In this document: positions 1 through 7,187 of the stretch, in pieces
Layout of the letters: every line of letters begins with the position of its first letter
Numbering within the stretch: position 1 is the stretch's first letter
Program-made: the position numbers and the translations under genes
The notes under the pieces: generated by a model
Told to the model about the DNA's origin: nothing
Databases searched by the model: none
What the model saw: only the letters and a program-made list of their open reading frames with translations
From: Microcaldota archaeon
GTDB taxonomy: Archaea > Micrarchaeota > Micrarchaeia > Micrarchaeales > CABMGC01
Length of the DNA stretch: 30,838 nt
Reading direction: 5' to 3'
Assembly (NCBI GenBank): GCA_027449585.1
Contig: DAIDLJ010000001.1
Span: forward strand, 20,406 to 51,243

Positions 1-2
1 AC

Positions 3-194
3 AAGAAAATTCCCTACATTCCCGTCGCGCAACTTGCGGGCAAGGAGAATCAGGAGCTTGTCGACTGGACCGGCATGCGCAATGCACCGATTGCGCGCGA
101 GCATAGTTATACTAATCGCCCTGGCCATGATTGTAAAACTAAAGGGATCCGTGGTAACGACAGTGAGCGTGAACGGCACCAACTCAAGCGTTAG
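3..194 (+). CDS. possible 3' end of an upstream gene, cut by the window edge
   Basis: The frame starting at base 3 is open from the window edge to a TAG at 192-194. Its first 30 or so codons read like protein (KKIPYIPVAQLAGKENQELV...), while the rest (after about base 100) is polar, low in hydrophobic residues and does not look like a natural C-terminus. The frame overlaps the next gene by over 100 bases, which is out of line with the 1-11 base overlaps that follow. Either the upstream gene really ends here, or a frameshift near base 95-105 joins it to the hydrophobic segment read in the frame of 82-240. I cannot name the product. Confidence 0.3.
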   Translation, partial: KKIPYIPVAQLAGKENQELVDWTGMRNAPIAREHSYTNRPGHDCKTKGIRGNDSERERHQLKR

Positions 195-240
195 CCAGGC
201 AATATCAAACCAGCTGTCGGGGCTTTCAAATGGCGCATGA
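82..240 (+). CDS. small pilin-like membrane protein (or C-terminus of a frameshifted upstream protein)
   Basis: From an ATG at 82 this reads 52 residues: a short basic N-terminus (MHRLRA), one hydrophobic helix of about 16 residues, then a Ser/Asn/Thr-rich tail with N-glycosylation-type sequons (NGT, NSS). That is the architecture of an archaeal pilin-like subunit, although no Q-x-S-x-E class III motif is present. The frame is also open back to the window edge, so the start is not fixed. The stop overlaps the next start at 230 by 11 bases, consistent with one polycistron. The alternative is that it is the tail of the gene to its left after a frameshift. Confidence 0.4.
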   Translation: MHRLRASIVILIALAMIVKLKGSVVTTVSVNGTNSSVSQAISNQLSGLSNGA

Positions 241-604
241 CCAAATTAAAGCCCAGATGTCGCTTGAGATGCTTGCATACATATCTATCGCAGGCATCTC
301 AATGCTCTATTCCGCAAGGGCCATAAGCACCTTTTACTCTGGATTCAATCAGTCCATAATTGGATACGAGTATGCGACGTTTTCGGATCAGGTTAACACA
401 GCAATTCTCAATAATTACAGTTCGCTGCGTGCCTATGTCCCATACGGCTTTTGCCCAAGCGGCATTAATGGCACCGAGTTTGATACAAAATATGGCAAGG
501 TATACTTTGCAGAATACGTGATGGAGAGCGGAAATGTTATATGTGGTCCAGGAGCCGAGCGCATAAACCTGTCATACTATTACGGCTATGTGAGGATGTG
601 GTGA
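230..604 (+). CDS. type IV pilin-like protein with class III signal peptide
   Basis: A 124-residue protein. The N-terminus has the class III prepilin motif: Lys-Ala before the presumed cleavage point, then Gln, Ser at +3 and Glu at +5 (KAQMSLEML), followed by a hydrophobic stretch to about residue 32. Archaeal prepilin peptidases (FlaK/EppA/PibD) cut ahead of the Gln and the hydrophobic helix then forms the pilus core. The rest is a 90-residue extracellular head with sequons and two cysteines. The gene overlaps its upstream neighbour by 11 bases, and the next gene starts 4 bases after its stop. Role: probable pilus or pseudopilus subunit; the head domain is not recognised. Confidence 0.75.
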   Translation: MAHDQIKAQMSLEMLAYISIAGISMLYSARAISTFYSGFNQSIIGYEYATFSDQVNTAILNNYSSLRAYVPYGFCPSGINGTEFDTKYGKVYFAEYVMESGNVICGPGAERINLSYYYGYVRMW

Positions 605-608
605 GATA

Positions 609-797
609 TTGCTGCTTCAGTTGAGCCTTGAGATAATGATGAGCATGTCCGTATCATTAATACTTGCAGCCGTTGGGTTTGCGATATATCTGCACTCATC
701 GCAGTCGTATAACATGTACTATGCATCCATGCTGCATTTCGCCAACCTGTCCAGGCAGTACTCCGGGTCACTTTACAATTATTGCAGGTGCGGCTGA
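609..797 (+). CDS. short type IV pilin-like protein
   Basis: Sixty-two residues from a TTG start. The N-terminus LLQLSLEIMM keeps the Gln, Ser(+3), Glu(+5) pattern of class III signal peptides, but the basic residue and Gly/Ala normally before the cut are missing. A hydrophobic helix runs to about residue 28, then a Tyr/Ser-rich tail ending in two cysteines. It is among the shortest of the series and looks like a bare pilin helix with a tiny head. Its stop overlaps the next ATG (TGATG at 795-799), so translation is probably coupled. Confidence 0.6.
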   Translation: MLLQLSLEIMMSMSVSLILAAVGFAIYLHSSQSYNMYYASMLHFANLSRQYSGSLYNYCRCG

Positions 798-1138
798 TGG
801 GGATAATATCTGCCGACATGGTCCTGGCCATACCTCTGGCTGCCGCATCGATAATGCTTGTGGCCTTAGGAATCGGAAGCATGCAATCCACGCTAGTTGC
901 CTATGCCGGTAATTCATACTCCCAGATAAGGCACTACAGCATATCCCAGCAGATGATTTCATTGCTCTCAGGCCGTAATATGAGCAAGAGTGCCTACGCA
1001 TCTGAGCTTGCCAACCTTAGCGCATTCTACAATGTTTCCGCATATACCACTGGGCTTTCAAACTACACGATCTGCGCCAAAGATTTCTGCAGGATAGTCG
1101 AGGTGGCAGGCATGGAAAGGATAATGGTAATTAGATGA
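797..1138 (+). CDS. type IV pilin-like protein, variant signal motif
   Basis: I chose the ATG at 797, which overlaps the preceding TGA, over an in-frame TTG at 782. The product is 113 residues. It begins MGIISADMVLAIPLAAAS; aligned with its neighbours the Gly is followed by Ser at +3 and Asp at +5, so the invariant Glu appears replaced by Asp. A hydrophobic helix follows to about residue 32, then a Ser/Tyr/Asn-rich head with sequons and a Cys pair near the C-terminus. It ends in an ATGA overlap with the next gene. Likely a minor pilin; function not shown. Confidence 0.6.
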   Translation: MGIISADMVLAIPLAAASIMLVALGIGSMQSTLVAYAGNSYSQIRHYSISQQMISLLSGRNMSKSAYASELANLSAFYNVSAYTTGLSNYTICAKDFCRIVEVAGMERIMVIR

Positions 1139-2394
1139 AGATCCAGACAAGCCTAGAATTTCTGATGATAGCCTCTGCTATAGGGCTTCTGGTCCTATCC
1201 TCAGTAACCCAGTACGGTGGCATGGTAAAGAATTACAAGGCCATGTCAGCAAGGCTCCCGCCAAATTATTCGATAGCCTATACTCCAACCTACTATCAAA
1301 GGCCGTATCTCTACGCCTCAATGCCCATGCTCTCCGTATCCGGTTACTCGAATCGCCTGGCAATCTCTGCCTTCGGATGCAGCAACGGCACAATTGATGT
1401 CAGGATAAGATCCAGCAGCATAGATTTCTCGTATTACAACATATCGCAGAGCTTCTATAATGCCATTATGTACTACGACAACTTCAGCCCTCTATCCAGT
1501 CTGTCTGCTGCCAACCTATCCTATTCGATAGGGTGCGCAGGCCAATACTACAACGGATCTGTTGAACTTTCAACTGCGTACCAACCCCAGACCCCACAGG
1601 CGCAGTATTCGGCATACCTATCTGGCCGCAATGAATCTGTTACGTACTCTCAGTATTTGCAGAACATATCCTATCTTATGCAACCTGCGCATTGCACATA
1701 CGAAAACTTCTTTTATAATCCTTATCCGATAAGTGCGCAATGCGGATCGTCAAGCGCATGGCAGTATCGCGTCTTCTCTAGCATCTGCTCTTCCAATGGA
1801 GGCTCGCTTACGCAGACCTATTGCGTAGTCCCAGAGCCCTCACCATACCAGCTCGTCTTTGCATCCTCCCAGGAGAACTATTCATATTCTGCAAACTTGA
1901 CAATTAACGTAGGATATCCTCTCAATTCCAAAATATCGAGTAAGAGCCTATCAAGTCAAATAAGATTCGGCAGCGACGTGGTGGGAAATGCGTCTGTGGA
2001 AGGAGTAAACTATTCTGGGACGCCACCAACAGGGCTGATCTCCTACAACGGCCTACTGGTCACGCCAAATTCAAGCTACGTGAGCGACTACGAACAGGCC
2101 AGCCAGAGCCTCTTTAGCACTCTCTCATTCTACAACTCAAGCACAGTCTCGCCCACAATAGCCTCAGAGATAGCGCAGGAGGTATACTCTTACGACTATT
2201 ACTCAGCAAAGCTGCTTAATGCGTCAAAAGAGAGTCAGAGCCCATCATCCAGATGCATCCTATCTGCAAATGCAATAAAATGCCCTGCAACATCGCCATT
2301 CTATTATTACATCACCGCAAATGCCTCGCCATACTATGTCCGATCAAACCAGACCCTGGAATATCGCGGTTCGATAATAAAGGTGTATAATTGA
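1135..2394 (+). CDS. large pilin-like surface protein with class III signal peptide
   Basis: A 419-residue protein starting at an ATGA overlap with the gene before. The N-terminus MKIQTSLEFLMIASAIGLL has Gln, Ser(+3), Glu(+5) and a hydrophobic helix, as in class III prepilins. The remaining 390 residues are very rich in Ser, Tyr, Asn and Gln with many N-x-S/T sequons and several cysteines, typical of a glycosylated extracellular head. It is by far the largest member of the run, so it may be the tip or adhesin subunit, with the small proteins around it as shaft or minor pilins (inference). The head fold is not recognised. Confidence 0.75.
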   Translation: MKIQTSLEFLMIASAIGLLVLSSVTQYGGMVKNYKAMSARLPPNYSIAYTPTYYQRPYLYASMPMLSVSGYSNRLAISAFGCSNGTIDVRIRSSSIDFSYYNISQSFYNAIMYYDNFSPLSSLSAANLSYSIGCAGQYYNGSVELSTAYQPQTPQAQYSAYLSGRNESVTYSQYLQNISYLMQPAHCTYENFFYNPYPISAQCGSSSAWQYRVFSSICSSNGGSLTQTYCVVPEPSPYQLVFASSQENYSYSANLTINVGYPLNSKISSKSLSSQIRFGSDVVGNASVEGVNYSGTPPTGLISYNGLLVTPNSSYVSDYEQASQSLFSTLSFYNSSTVSPTIASEIAQEVYSYDYYSAKLLNASKESQSPSSRCILSANAIKCPATSPFYYYITANASPYYVRSNQTLEYRGSIIKVYN

Positions 2395-2753
2395 AGGCCC
2401 AGTTTGCTACAATCGAGTCCATAATTTCGCTAATGATAGTGATATCGTCCCTATCCCTCTACGCCAGAACCCTGCCATCAATGCAGGAATACCTTCTCCA
2501 CGCAGGTCAGAACGCTTCACGTGCAGCTGCGTCATACGATTTCATAAACCAGATACTTGAGAACACCTCAACGTATAACTGCGTCACGTCCCAAAATCCC
2601 TCTTACTGCATGCAAAATTACTCAAAATACTACAAAGAGATATACGGAATAAGGAGCATTGGGATAATGGCCGGCCCAAACCAGAGCGGCGCATATCTTA
2701 AGACCTACTGCGGTACGATCTCTGGCAATTATCTGTGCGTTGGTGTATCCTAA
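2391..2753 (+). CDS. type IV pilin-like protein
   Basis: 120 residues from a TTG start whose TTGA overlaps the previous stop. The N-terminus MKAQFATIESIISLMIV has the Lys-Ala-Gln cleavage context and a Glu at +6 rather than +5, then a hydrophobic helix to about residue 27. The head holds sequons and four cysteines (YNCVTSQNPSYC and two near the C-terminus), so disulfides are possible outside the cell. The stop TAA shares a base with the next ATG at 2753. Confidence 0.65.
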   Translation: MKAQFATIESIISLMIVISSLSLYARTLPSMQEYLLHAGQNASRAAASYDFINQILENTSTYNCVTSQNPSYCMQNYSKYYKEIYGIRSIGIMAGPNQSGAYLKTYCGTISGNYLCVGVS

Positions 2754-2917
2754 TGTCATTCTACGGCCTAATCGCATCGCTTGCAGTAATATTCTGCCTC
2801 TTGCAGCTAAGCTCATATGCCTTATCTACCATGGCAATTAGTTCAATAGGGACGTCCTACTACCAGGTCTCCCAATACATATCGAATTCCGCCAGAATGT
2901 CGATGATTGGCGGCTGA
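2753..2917 (+). CDS. very small pilin-like membrane protein
   Basis: Fifty-four residues beginning at the ATG in a TAATG junction with the upstream gene; an upstream in-frame TTG at 2735 is less likely. It has one hydrophobic helix (about residues 3-25), then a Ser/Tyr tail. There is no clear Q-x-S-x-E motif, so assignment to the pilin series rests on the architecture and on being the last gene of the overlapping run. The convergent hydrolase gene ends 5 bases further on. Confidence 0.5.
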   Translation: MSFYGLIASLAVIFCLLQLSSYALSTMAISSIGTSYYQVSQYISNSARMSMIGG

Positions 2918-2922
2918 GCGTA

Positions 2923-3651
2923 TCATTTAACTATGAACCCTTCAAGGAGCCTGGCTACGGCCTCCGGGTTGCTATAATGCGGCGTGTGCTTTTCCGACTC
3001 CAAGACCACTAGGTTGCTTTCATGTATTGCATCTTTGAATACTCTAGAATAAATCGGCTTGACCGTGGTGTCTTTGCCGCCCCATATTATCAGTGTACGT
3101 GCATCTATTTCTGCAAGTCCTTCTCTAGTTAGATATTCATCATGGTTGTCAGCGTTAACCATCGATTCGAGCACGTTCTTTCTAGGGTTTATCTGCACGG
3201 CCTTTCCAACTAGCTCCTCACGATAATTTGGATTTGCAGCAAACCTGTCCTCCATGAACTCTTTTAGCCCAGCCGAGTCCTCAAGCACGAGTCCAAGGAC
3301 GCTCATGTCCATCGCGCACCGTGCAGCTATCCACCCCCCATACGAATGGCCAAAGACGTAGAATTTGTCTCCTACAATGCTGTCTATGAACTGCCCTACG
3401 CTTTCATAATGCATCTTGAACGAATAGTCTAGATCAGGAGCATCAGACTCTCCATGTCCAAGTAAGTCCAGAATGTATATGTCGAGTTCTGCATCCAAGT
3501 GCTGCATGAGTCTGGACCAACTCCTTGTGCTTCCTGCAAAGCCGTGCAGGAACAGCACCTTTGCACCAATGCCCCTATGGTGCTTGTAGTGCATGCTGCC
3601 GTGCCTCGATTCGAAGCGAGAGCTTTCAAAGTCCCTTTCAAAGTCCACAAT
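2923..3651 (-). CDS. alpha/beta hydrolase fold protein
   Basis: Alpha/beta hydrolase with the expected landmarks: oxyanion-hole HGFAGS, nucleophile elbow GHSYGGW (Ser), a GGKDTTV acid strand (Asp) and a C-terminal His (EKHTPHYSNPE) that completes the triad. No signal peptide is evident, so probably a cytosolic esterase or hydrolase; the substrate cannot be told. A longer reading exists from a TTG at 3711. I prefer the GTG at 3651 (242 residues), because a TATA-like AT tract (about 3672-3679) lies about 25 bases upstream, which would give a leaderless message, and the family usually starts close to this point. It stands alone, convergent with the pilin run and divergent from the channel gene. 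Confidence 0.8.
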   Translation of the reverse strand: MVDFERDFESSRFESRHGSMHYKHHRGIGAKVLFLHGFAGSTRSWSRLMQHLDAELDIYILDLLGHGESDAPDLDYSFKMHYESVGQFIDSIVGDKFYVFGHSYGGWIAARCAMDMSVLGLVLEDSAGLKEFMEDRFAANPNYREELVGKAVQINPRKNVLESMVNADNHDEYLTREGLAEIDARTLIIWGGKDTTVKPIYSRVFKDAIHESNLVVLESEKHTPHYSNPEAVARLLEGFIVK

Positions 3652-3728
3652 ATCTAATGGGCTGCAATAAAATATTAAATCATGGATAAAAAATTGGAAT
3701 GCCAGCAACAACTGCCACCGATGCTGTA

Positions 3729-3744
3729 TTTATATAAATTTATA
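3729..3744. promoter_or_regulatory. TATA-box region before the K+ channel gene
   Basis: TTTATATAAATTTATA holds one or two TATA elements. On the plus strand they lie 33-48 bases before the ATG at 3777, so a start of transcription around 3758-3767 would leave a short leader. The tract is nearly symmetric and could also serve the minus strand. Confidence 0.55.
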
Positions 3745-3776
3745 CCTATTTAGTATTAGCCACCGTGGTTTAGTCC

Positions 3777-4517
3777 ATGCAATTAATGGAAATAACGATA
3801 TATGCCTTATCGATCATCTTACTGTTAGCGTTCGGCATCGGCGGCACATATGTGCTGGGGCAGCATGGAGGCTTCAACATAAAGATATCGCCGCTCGATG
3901 CAGCGTACTTCACAGTCGTCACCATGGCTACGGTTGGATATGGTGACATATATCCTGTGTCAGAGGCTGCAAAAATCTTTGTAATGGTACTGATAGTGGT
4001 GGGTATAGGTACTTTCTTTAGTATAATTGTTGCATTATCTGGTGAATTCATGAATGAGAGAATAACTATGTTTGCGGGGAGGGTTAGCAGTTTTGAGAAG
4101 AGGCGTCTAAACAAGCACATAATACTCATAGGCTCGGACACTACCAACATGTACCTCGCCGAGAAACTTACCGAGAAGGGCGAGAAGTTCATAATAATAA
4201 CTTCAGATCCTGTCAGGGCTGAGAGCCTCAAGCGCATGGGCTACACCGCCTACGTTGCAGATTCAACGTCTAGCGCGGAGATGAGCGAGTTCGAACCTAA
4301 GAAAGCAAAGGCCATAATAATAGACATATCCGACAGTTCAAGGGAGATCTACGCGCTTCTTGTCGCTAAAGAGGTTGCTGGCAACTGCAAGATAGTTGTC
4401 ATAGCCGCAACCAAGGACGTTGAGCACCACCTAAGGAACATAGCCGGGGGCAAGGCAACGATAGTCAACCCTTCGGATATAGCTGCAAGCACAATAACAA
4501 GCTCCATATTCAAGTGA
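3777..4517 (+). CDS. two-TM potassium channel with C-terminal RCK (TrkA-N) domain
   Basis: Membrane ion channel of the MthK/Kch type, 246 residues. TM1 spans about residues 8-28, the pore loop carries the K+ selectivity filter TVGYGD (52-57) and TM2 about 66-88. A cytosolic RCK/TrkA-N-like domain follows (about 107-246) and would gate the channel in response to a ligand. Where the Rossmann fold normally shows G-x-G-x-x-G, this protein reads LIGSDTTNMYLAE, so nucleotide binding may be lost and gating may depend on another ligand. The RCK_C subdomain seen in full-length MthK is absent. The Nudix gene starts 3 bases after the stop, suggesting co-transcription. Confidence 0.88.
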   Translation: MQLMEITIYALSIILLLAFGIGGTYVLGQHGGFNIKISPLDAAYFTVVTMATVGYGDIYPVSEAAKIFVMVLIVVGIGTFFSIIVALSGEFMNERITMFAGRVSSFEKRRLNKHIILIGSDTTNMYLAEKLTEKGEKFIIITSDPVRAESLKRMGYTAYVADSTSSAEMSEFEPKKAKAIIIDISDSSREIYALLVAKEVAGNCKIVVIAATKDVEHHLRNIAGGKATIVNPSDIAASTITSSIFK

Positions 4518-4520
4518 TCG

Positions 4521-4997
4521 GTGGACGACATGGTGATGCGCGCCACTCTTTGCCATGTCATAAACAACAATAGGCTTCTCTTAAAGAAGGCAACACGTGG
4601 CATAAGCAAGGGAAAGTGGAACGGCCCAGGGGGAAAGTTTGAGAAGGGCGAGACGCCGGAGCAATGCGCCATAAGGGAGACGCTTGAAGAGACCGGCATT
4701 ACGATGCATCGCCCACTCTTCCACGGCAAGCTCTACTTCTTCATGGACGGGAAACGACGCCTGTCAATAGAAGGCTTTTTGTTCTCAACAAAGAGCTTTT
4801 CCGGGAAGGTAAAGTCCTCTGAGGAGGGTCCAGTAAAGTGGTTTGACATAGGCAAACTACCAAAAAACTGCATGTGGGACGACGACCAGTACTGGCTAAA
4901 CCTAATGCTATCTGGAAGACGCTTTGATGCATACATATACTACGACAAGTCAAATGAGAAGGTAATCGAATACAGAATAAGGCTGCTCAAGGCATAG
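4521..4997 (+). CDS. Nudix hydrolase, MTH1-like (8-oxo-dGTP diphosphatase candidate)
   Basis: A 158-residue Nudix protein from a GTG start (ATGs at residues 4 and 6 are alternatives). The complete Nudix box lies at residues 38-60, with the metal-binding R-E-x-x-E-E at 52-57. The C-terminal half resembles human MTH1: MWDDDQYW near residue 118 matches the MTH1 MWPDDSYW segment, whose Trp and Asp residues read the oxidised purine, and the tail with a Tyr/Phe-rich strand also matches. It probably cleaves 8-oxo-dGTP or other damaged purine triphosphates to the monophosphate, cleaning the nucleotide pool. It follows the channel gene by 3 bases. Confidence 0.85.
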   Translation: MDDMVMRATLCHVINNNRLLLKKATRGISKGKWNGPGGKFEKGETPEQCAIRETLEETGITMHRPLFHGKLYFFMDGKRRLSIEGFLFSTKSFSGKVKSSEEGPVKWFDIGKLPKNCMWDDDQYWLNLMLSGRRFDAYIYYDKSNEKVIEYRIRLLKA

Positions 4998-5092
4998 CGC
5001 AAATGCGAAGTCTGCTCAAGTGCGCAACATACGGCAGACCAGATGACCTAAACCAATAATAATCCAATTTGCCATGATTAATCAGTAATGGC

Positions 5093-5620
5093 ATGAAGGC
5101 CTTCATAATAAGAAACCTAAGAAAAGGGGATTTCAAAGGCGTAGTGAATACTTATTTCAGCTATTATGAAGAGCTTAAGGAGAACCCATGCATTGGCCTT
5201 TCGCTATATCGCAAAAGGCCCACCATTGCCCAAGAGCGCAAATGGTTTGCATCGCTTCTTGAGAGCATCAGAAAAAAGAACGCAATAGTCATCGTCGCCC
5301 AGATGGATGGCAAGGTTGTCGGCATGTGCGATGTTCTGAGTTTTAGGCCCGGTTCAAGCATGGATCACAAAGGCCTTCTAGGAATAGCGATACACAAAGA
5401 TTACAGGTCTCATGGGATAGGCTCTGCAATGCTCAAGGAAGTGCTAAGGCAGTCACGCAGAAGATTCGAGACAATAGTGCTATCCGCATTCTCGAACAAC
5501 CGCGGCGCAGTAGCACTTTACAAGCGCTTTGGATTCAAACAATACGGATTTCTTAGGAGATCAAACAAAAGAGGCGGAAAGTACTTCGACGAATCATTCT
5601 TCTATCTCCGTCTGAAGTAA
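5093..5620 (+). CDS. GNAT-family N-acetyltransferase
   Basis: A 175-residue GNAT protein. The acetyl-CoA binding motif A is visible around residues 102-118 (IAIHKDYRSHGIGSAML, the R/Q-x-x-G-x-G/A pattern), followed by motif B with N-N-R-G-A-V-A-L-Y-K-R-F-G-F near residues 141-154, as in RimI/RimL-like enzymes. It transfers an acetyl group from acetyl-CoA to an amine; the substrate is unknown, and the basic C-terminus may favour a protein or tRNA-linked target (inference). A 95-base gap without any clear element separates it from the Nudix gene. It converges with the DUF35 gene. Confidence 0.85.
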   Translation: MKAFIIRNLRKGDFKGVVNTYFSYYEELKENPCIGLSLYRKRPTIAQERKWFASLLESIRKKNAIVIVAQMDGKVVGMCDVLSFRPGSSMDHKGLLGIAIHKDYRSHGIGSAMLKEVLRQSRRRFETIVLSAFSNNRGAVALYKRFGFKQYGFLRRSNKRGGKYFDESFFYLRLK

Positions 5621-5621
5621 G

Positions 5622-6017
5622 CTATACCGGCTCGAACTTGTACTGATAGTAGATGAGGCCTTCATCCCCTTCAACATACATCTTCCTAAAGCGCACCCTT
5701 ACCTTTGTCCCAATTTTAGGCTCTATTCCGTTTTCAAGCACGTGGCCTTCCACCATCGGTCCTTCCTTGAGCTTTATCACGCCTATGAAGTAAGGCGCCT
5801 CGTCCTTGAATGTGTCTGGAGGCACTCTTATTCTGGTTATCGAATATATCTCTCCGTCTCCGGCGAATTTCTTCTCCACCATCTTGGACTTCCTTCCGCA
5901 CTTCCTGCAGACGACCCTAGGGGGGAAGTAGCTAGATCCGCAGTTCTTGCATTCGTTGCCGACAAGGTCGTATCTCGACCTTATCTTTCTCCATAAGCTT
6001 GATGACGATCTCTCCAT
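5622..6017 (-). CDS. DUF35 Zn-ribbon/OB-fold protein, thiolase-HMG-CoA synthase partner
   Basis: 131 residues. An N-terminal rubredoxin-like zinc ribbon has four cysteines (C23, C26, C37, C40) and is followed by an OB-fold of the DUF35 type. In archaea such proteins bridge acetoacetyl-CoA thiolase and HMG-CoA synthase in one complex, letting acetoacetyl-CoA be passed on (established in methanogens). Here the gene begins directly after the thiolase stop (TGA then ATG), the last gene of the operon, which supports the same role. Confidence 0.9.
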   Translation of the reverse strand: MERSSSSLWRKIRSRYDLVGNECKNCGSSYFPPRVVCRKCGRKSKMVEKKFAGDGEIYSITRIRVPPDTFKDEAPYFIGVIKLKEGPMVEGHVLENGIEPKIGTKVRVRFRKMYVEGDEGLIYYQYKFEPV

Positions 6018-7187
6018 TCAATCTGCCCTCTTGTATATGTGCACTACTGCCGTAGCGCCGCTTCCACCTACGTTATGCGTCATTCCCACTTCTGCGCCCT
6101 TGACCTGCCTCTCTTTTGCGTCTCCTCTCAGCTGCCACACAACCTCTGCAGCCTGCTTTATACCTGTCGCACCGACCGGGTGGCCGCATCCCTTAAGTCC
6201 TCCGCTGGTGTTTACTGACAACTTGCTGTTTAGCGTTGTCTCTCCATCTGCTATTGCCTTTGCTGCCTTGCCCTTCTTGTAGAATCCCAGATCCTCCATT
6301 GCAAGTATCTCTGCTATGCTAAAGCAGTCATGAACCTCAACAACATCAATGTCCTTTGCCTCCAGCTTTGCCTGCTTGTAGGCATTTTGCGCAGCAATCT
6401 TTGTGGCCTTTATCTCCGTCAGGCTATCCCTCTCTGCAAGCCGAAGCGTGTCGCTAGCCTGCGCACTTGCAATGATCTTTATAGGGGTGTCATTGTACTT
6501 CCTTGCCTTCTCAAGCGGCACAAGAACTGCAACCGCAGCCCCATCGGATATTGGCGAGCAGTCAAGAAGCTTGAGCGGGTCAGAGACCATCTTCGACCTC
6601 ATCACATCGTCTATCGTTATAGCTCTCCTGAACTGTGCGTACTGGTTCTTCGAAGCATTATCGTGATTCTTTACTGATACGCTTGCCATCTGCTCTTCAG
6701 TAGTGCCATATTCATACATGTGCCTCTTTGCCATAAGTGCATAAAGGCCAGGGAAGGTTATTCCCTGAAAGAGCTCCCACTCCTGGTCCCCGGCGCCTCC
6801 AAGCGCAGTTGATGCTTCAGCGGAGGTCACATCGGTCATCTTCTCCACTCCTCCCACCACTACAATATCGTGTATTCCGCTTGCAACTGCGATGTATCCC
6901 TGCCTTAGGGCGCTTCCTCCGCTTGCGCATGCATTCTCCAGTCTAACAGCTGGTATGTTTTGGAATCCGAGCTGGTCTGCCATTAATGCGGCCGTATGCT
7001 CCTGCCCTGCGAATCTTCCCGAAGCCATGGTGCTTCCATAAAGCATCTCTATCTCGCGGCTTGAAATGTTTGCGTCCTCAAGCGCGGCAATTCCTGCCTC
7101 TGCCATAAGGTCCTTGAGTCCGGAGCTCCATCTCTCCCCGAATTTTGACATCCCTACCCCTACGATTGCCACGTCTCTCATAATCAT
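6018..7187 (-). CDS. acetyl-CoA acetyltransferase (archaeal thiolase)
   Basis: A 389-residue thiolase of the archaeal/SCP2-like type. The acylated nucleophile is C87 in NACASGGSA; the other catalytic positions appear as H286 in VHDCFS and H336 in GGLKGCGHPVGATG. It condenses two acetyl-CoA to acetoacetyl-CoA, the first step of the mevalonate route. The ATG overlaps the stop of the HMG-CoA synthase gene (ATGA at 7184-7187) and the DUF35 gene follows without a gap, so the three are translationally coupled and probably form a complex. Confidence 0.92.
   Translation of the reverse strand: MIMRDVAIVGVGMSKFGERWSSGLKDLMAEAGIAALEDANISSREIEMLYGSTMASGRFAGQEHTAALMADQLGFQNIPAVRLENACASGGSALRQGYIAVASGIHDIVVVGGVEKMTDVTSAEASTALGGAGDQEWELFQGITFPGLYALMAKRHMYEYGTTEEQMASVSVKNHDNASKNQYAQFRRAITIDDVMRSKMVSDPLKLLDCSPISDGAAVAVLVPLEKARKYNDTPIKIIASAQASDTLRLAERDSLTEIKATKIAAQNAYKQAKLEAKDIDVVEVHDCFSIAEILAMEDLGFYKKGKAAKAIADGETTLNSKLSVNTSGGLKGCGHPVGATGIKQAAEVVWQLRGDAKERQVKGAEVGMTHNVGGSGATAVVHIYKRAD

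Noticed and set aside
3770..4237. 155-residue minus-strand open frame
   Set aside because: Antisense to the K+ channel, with no own motif or promoter.
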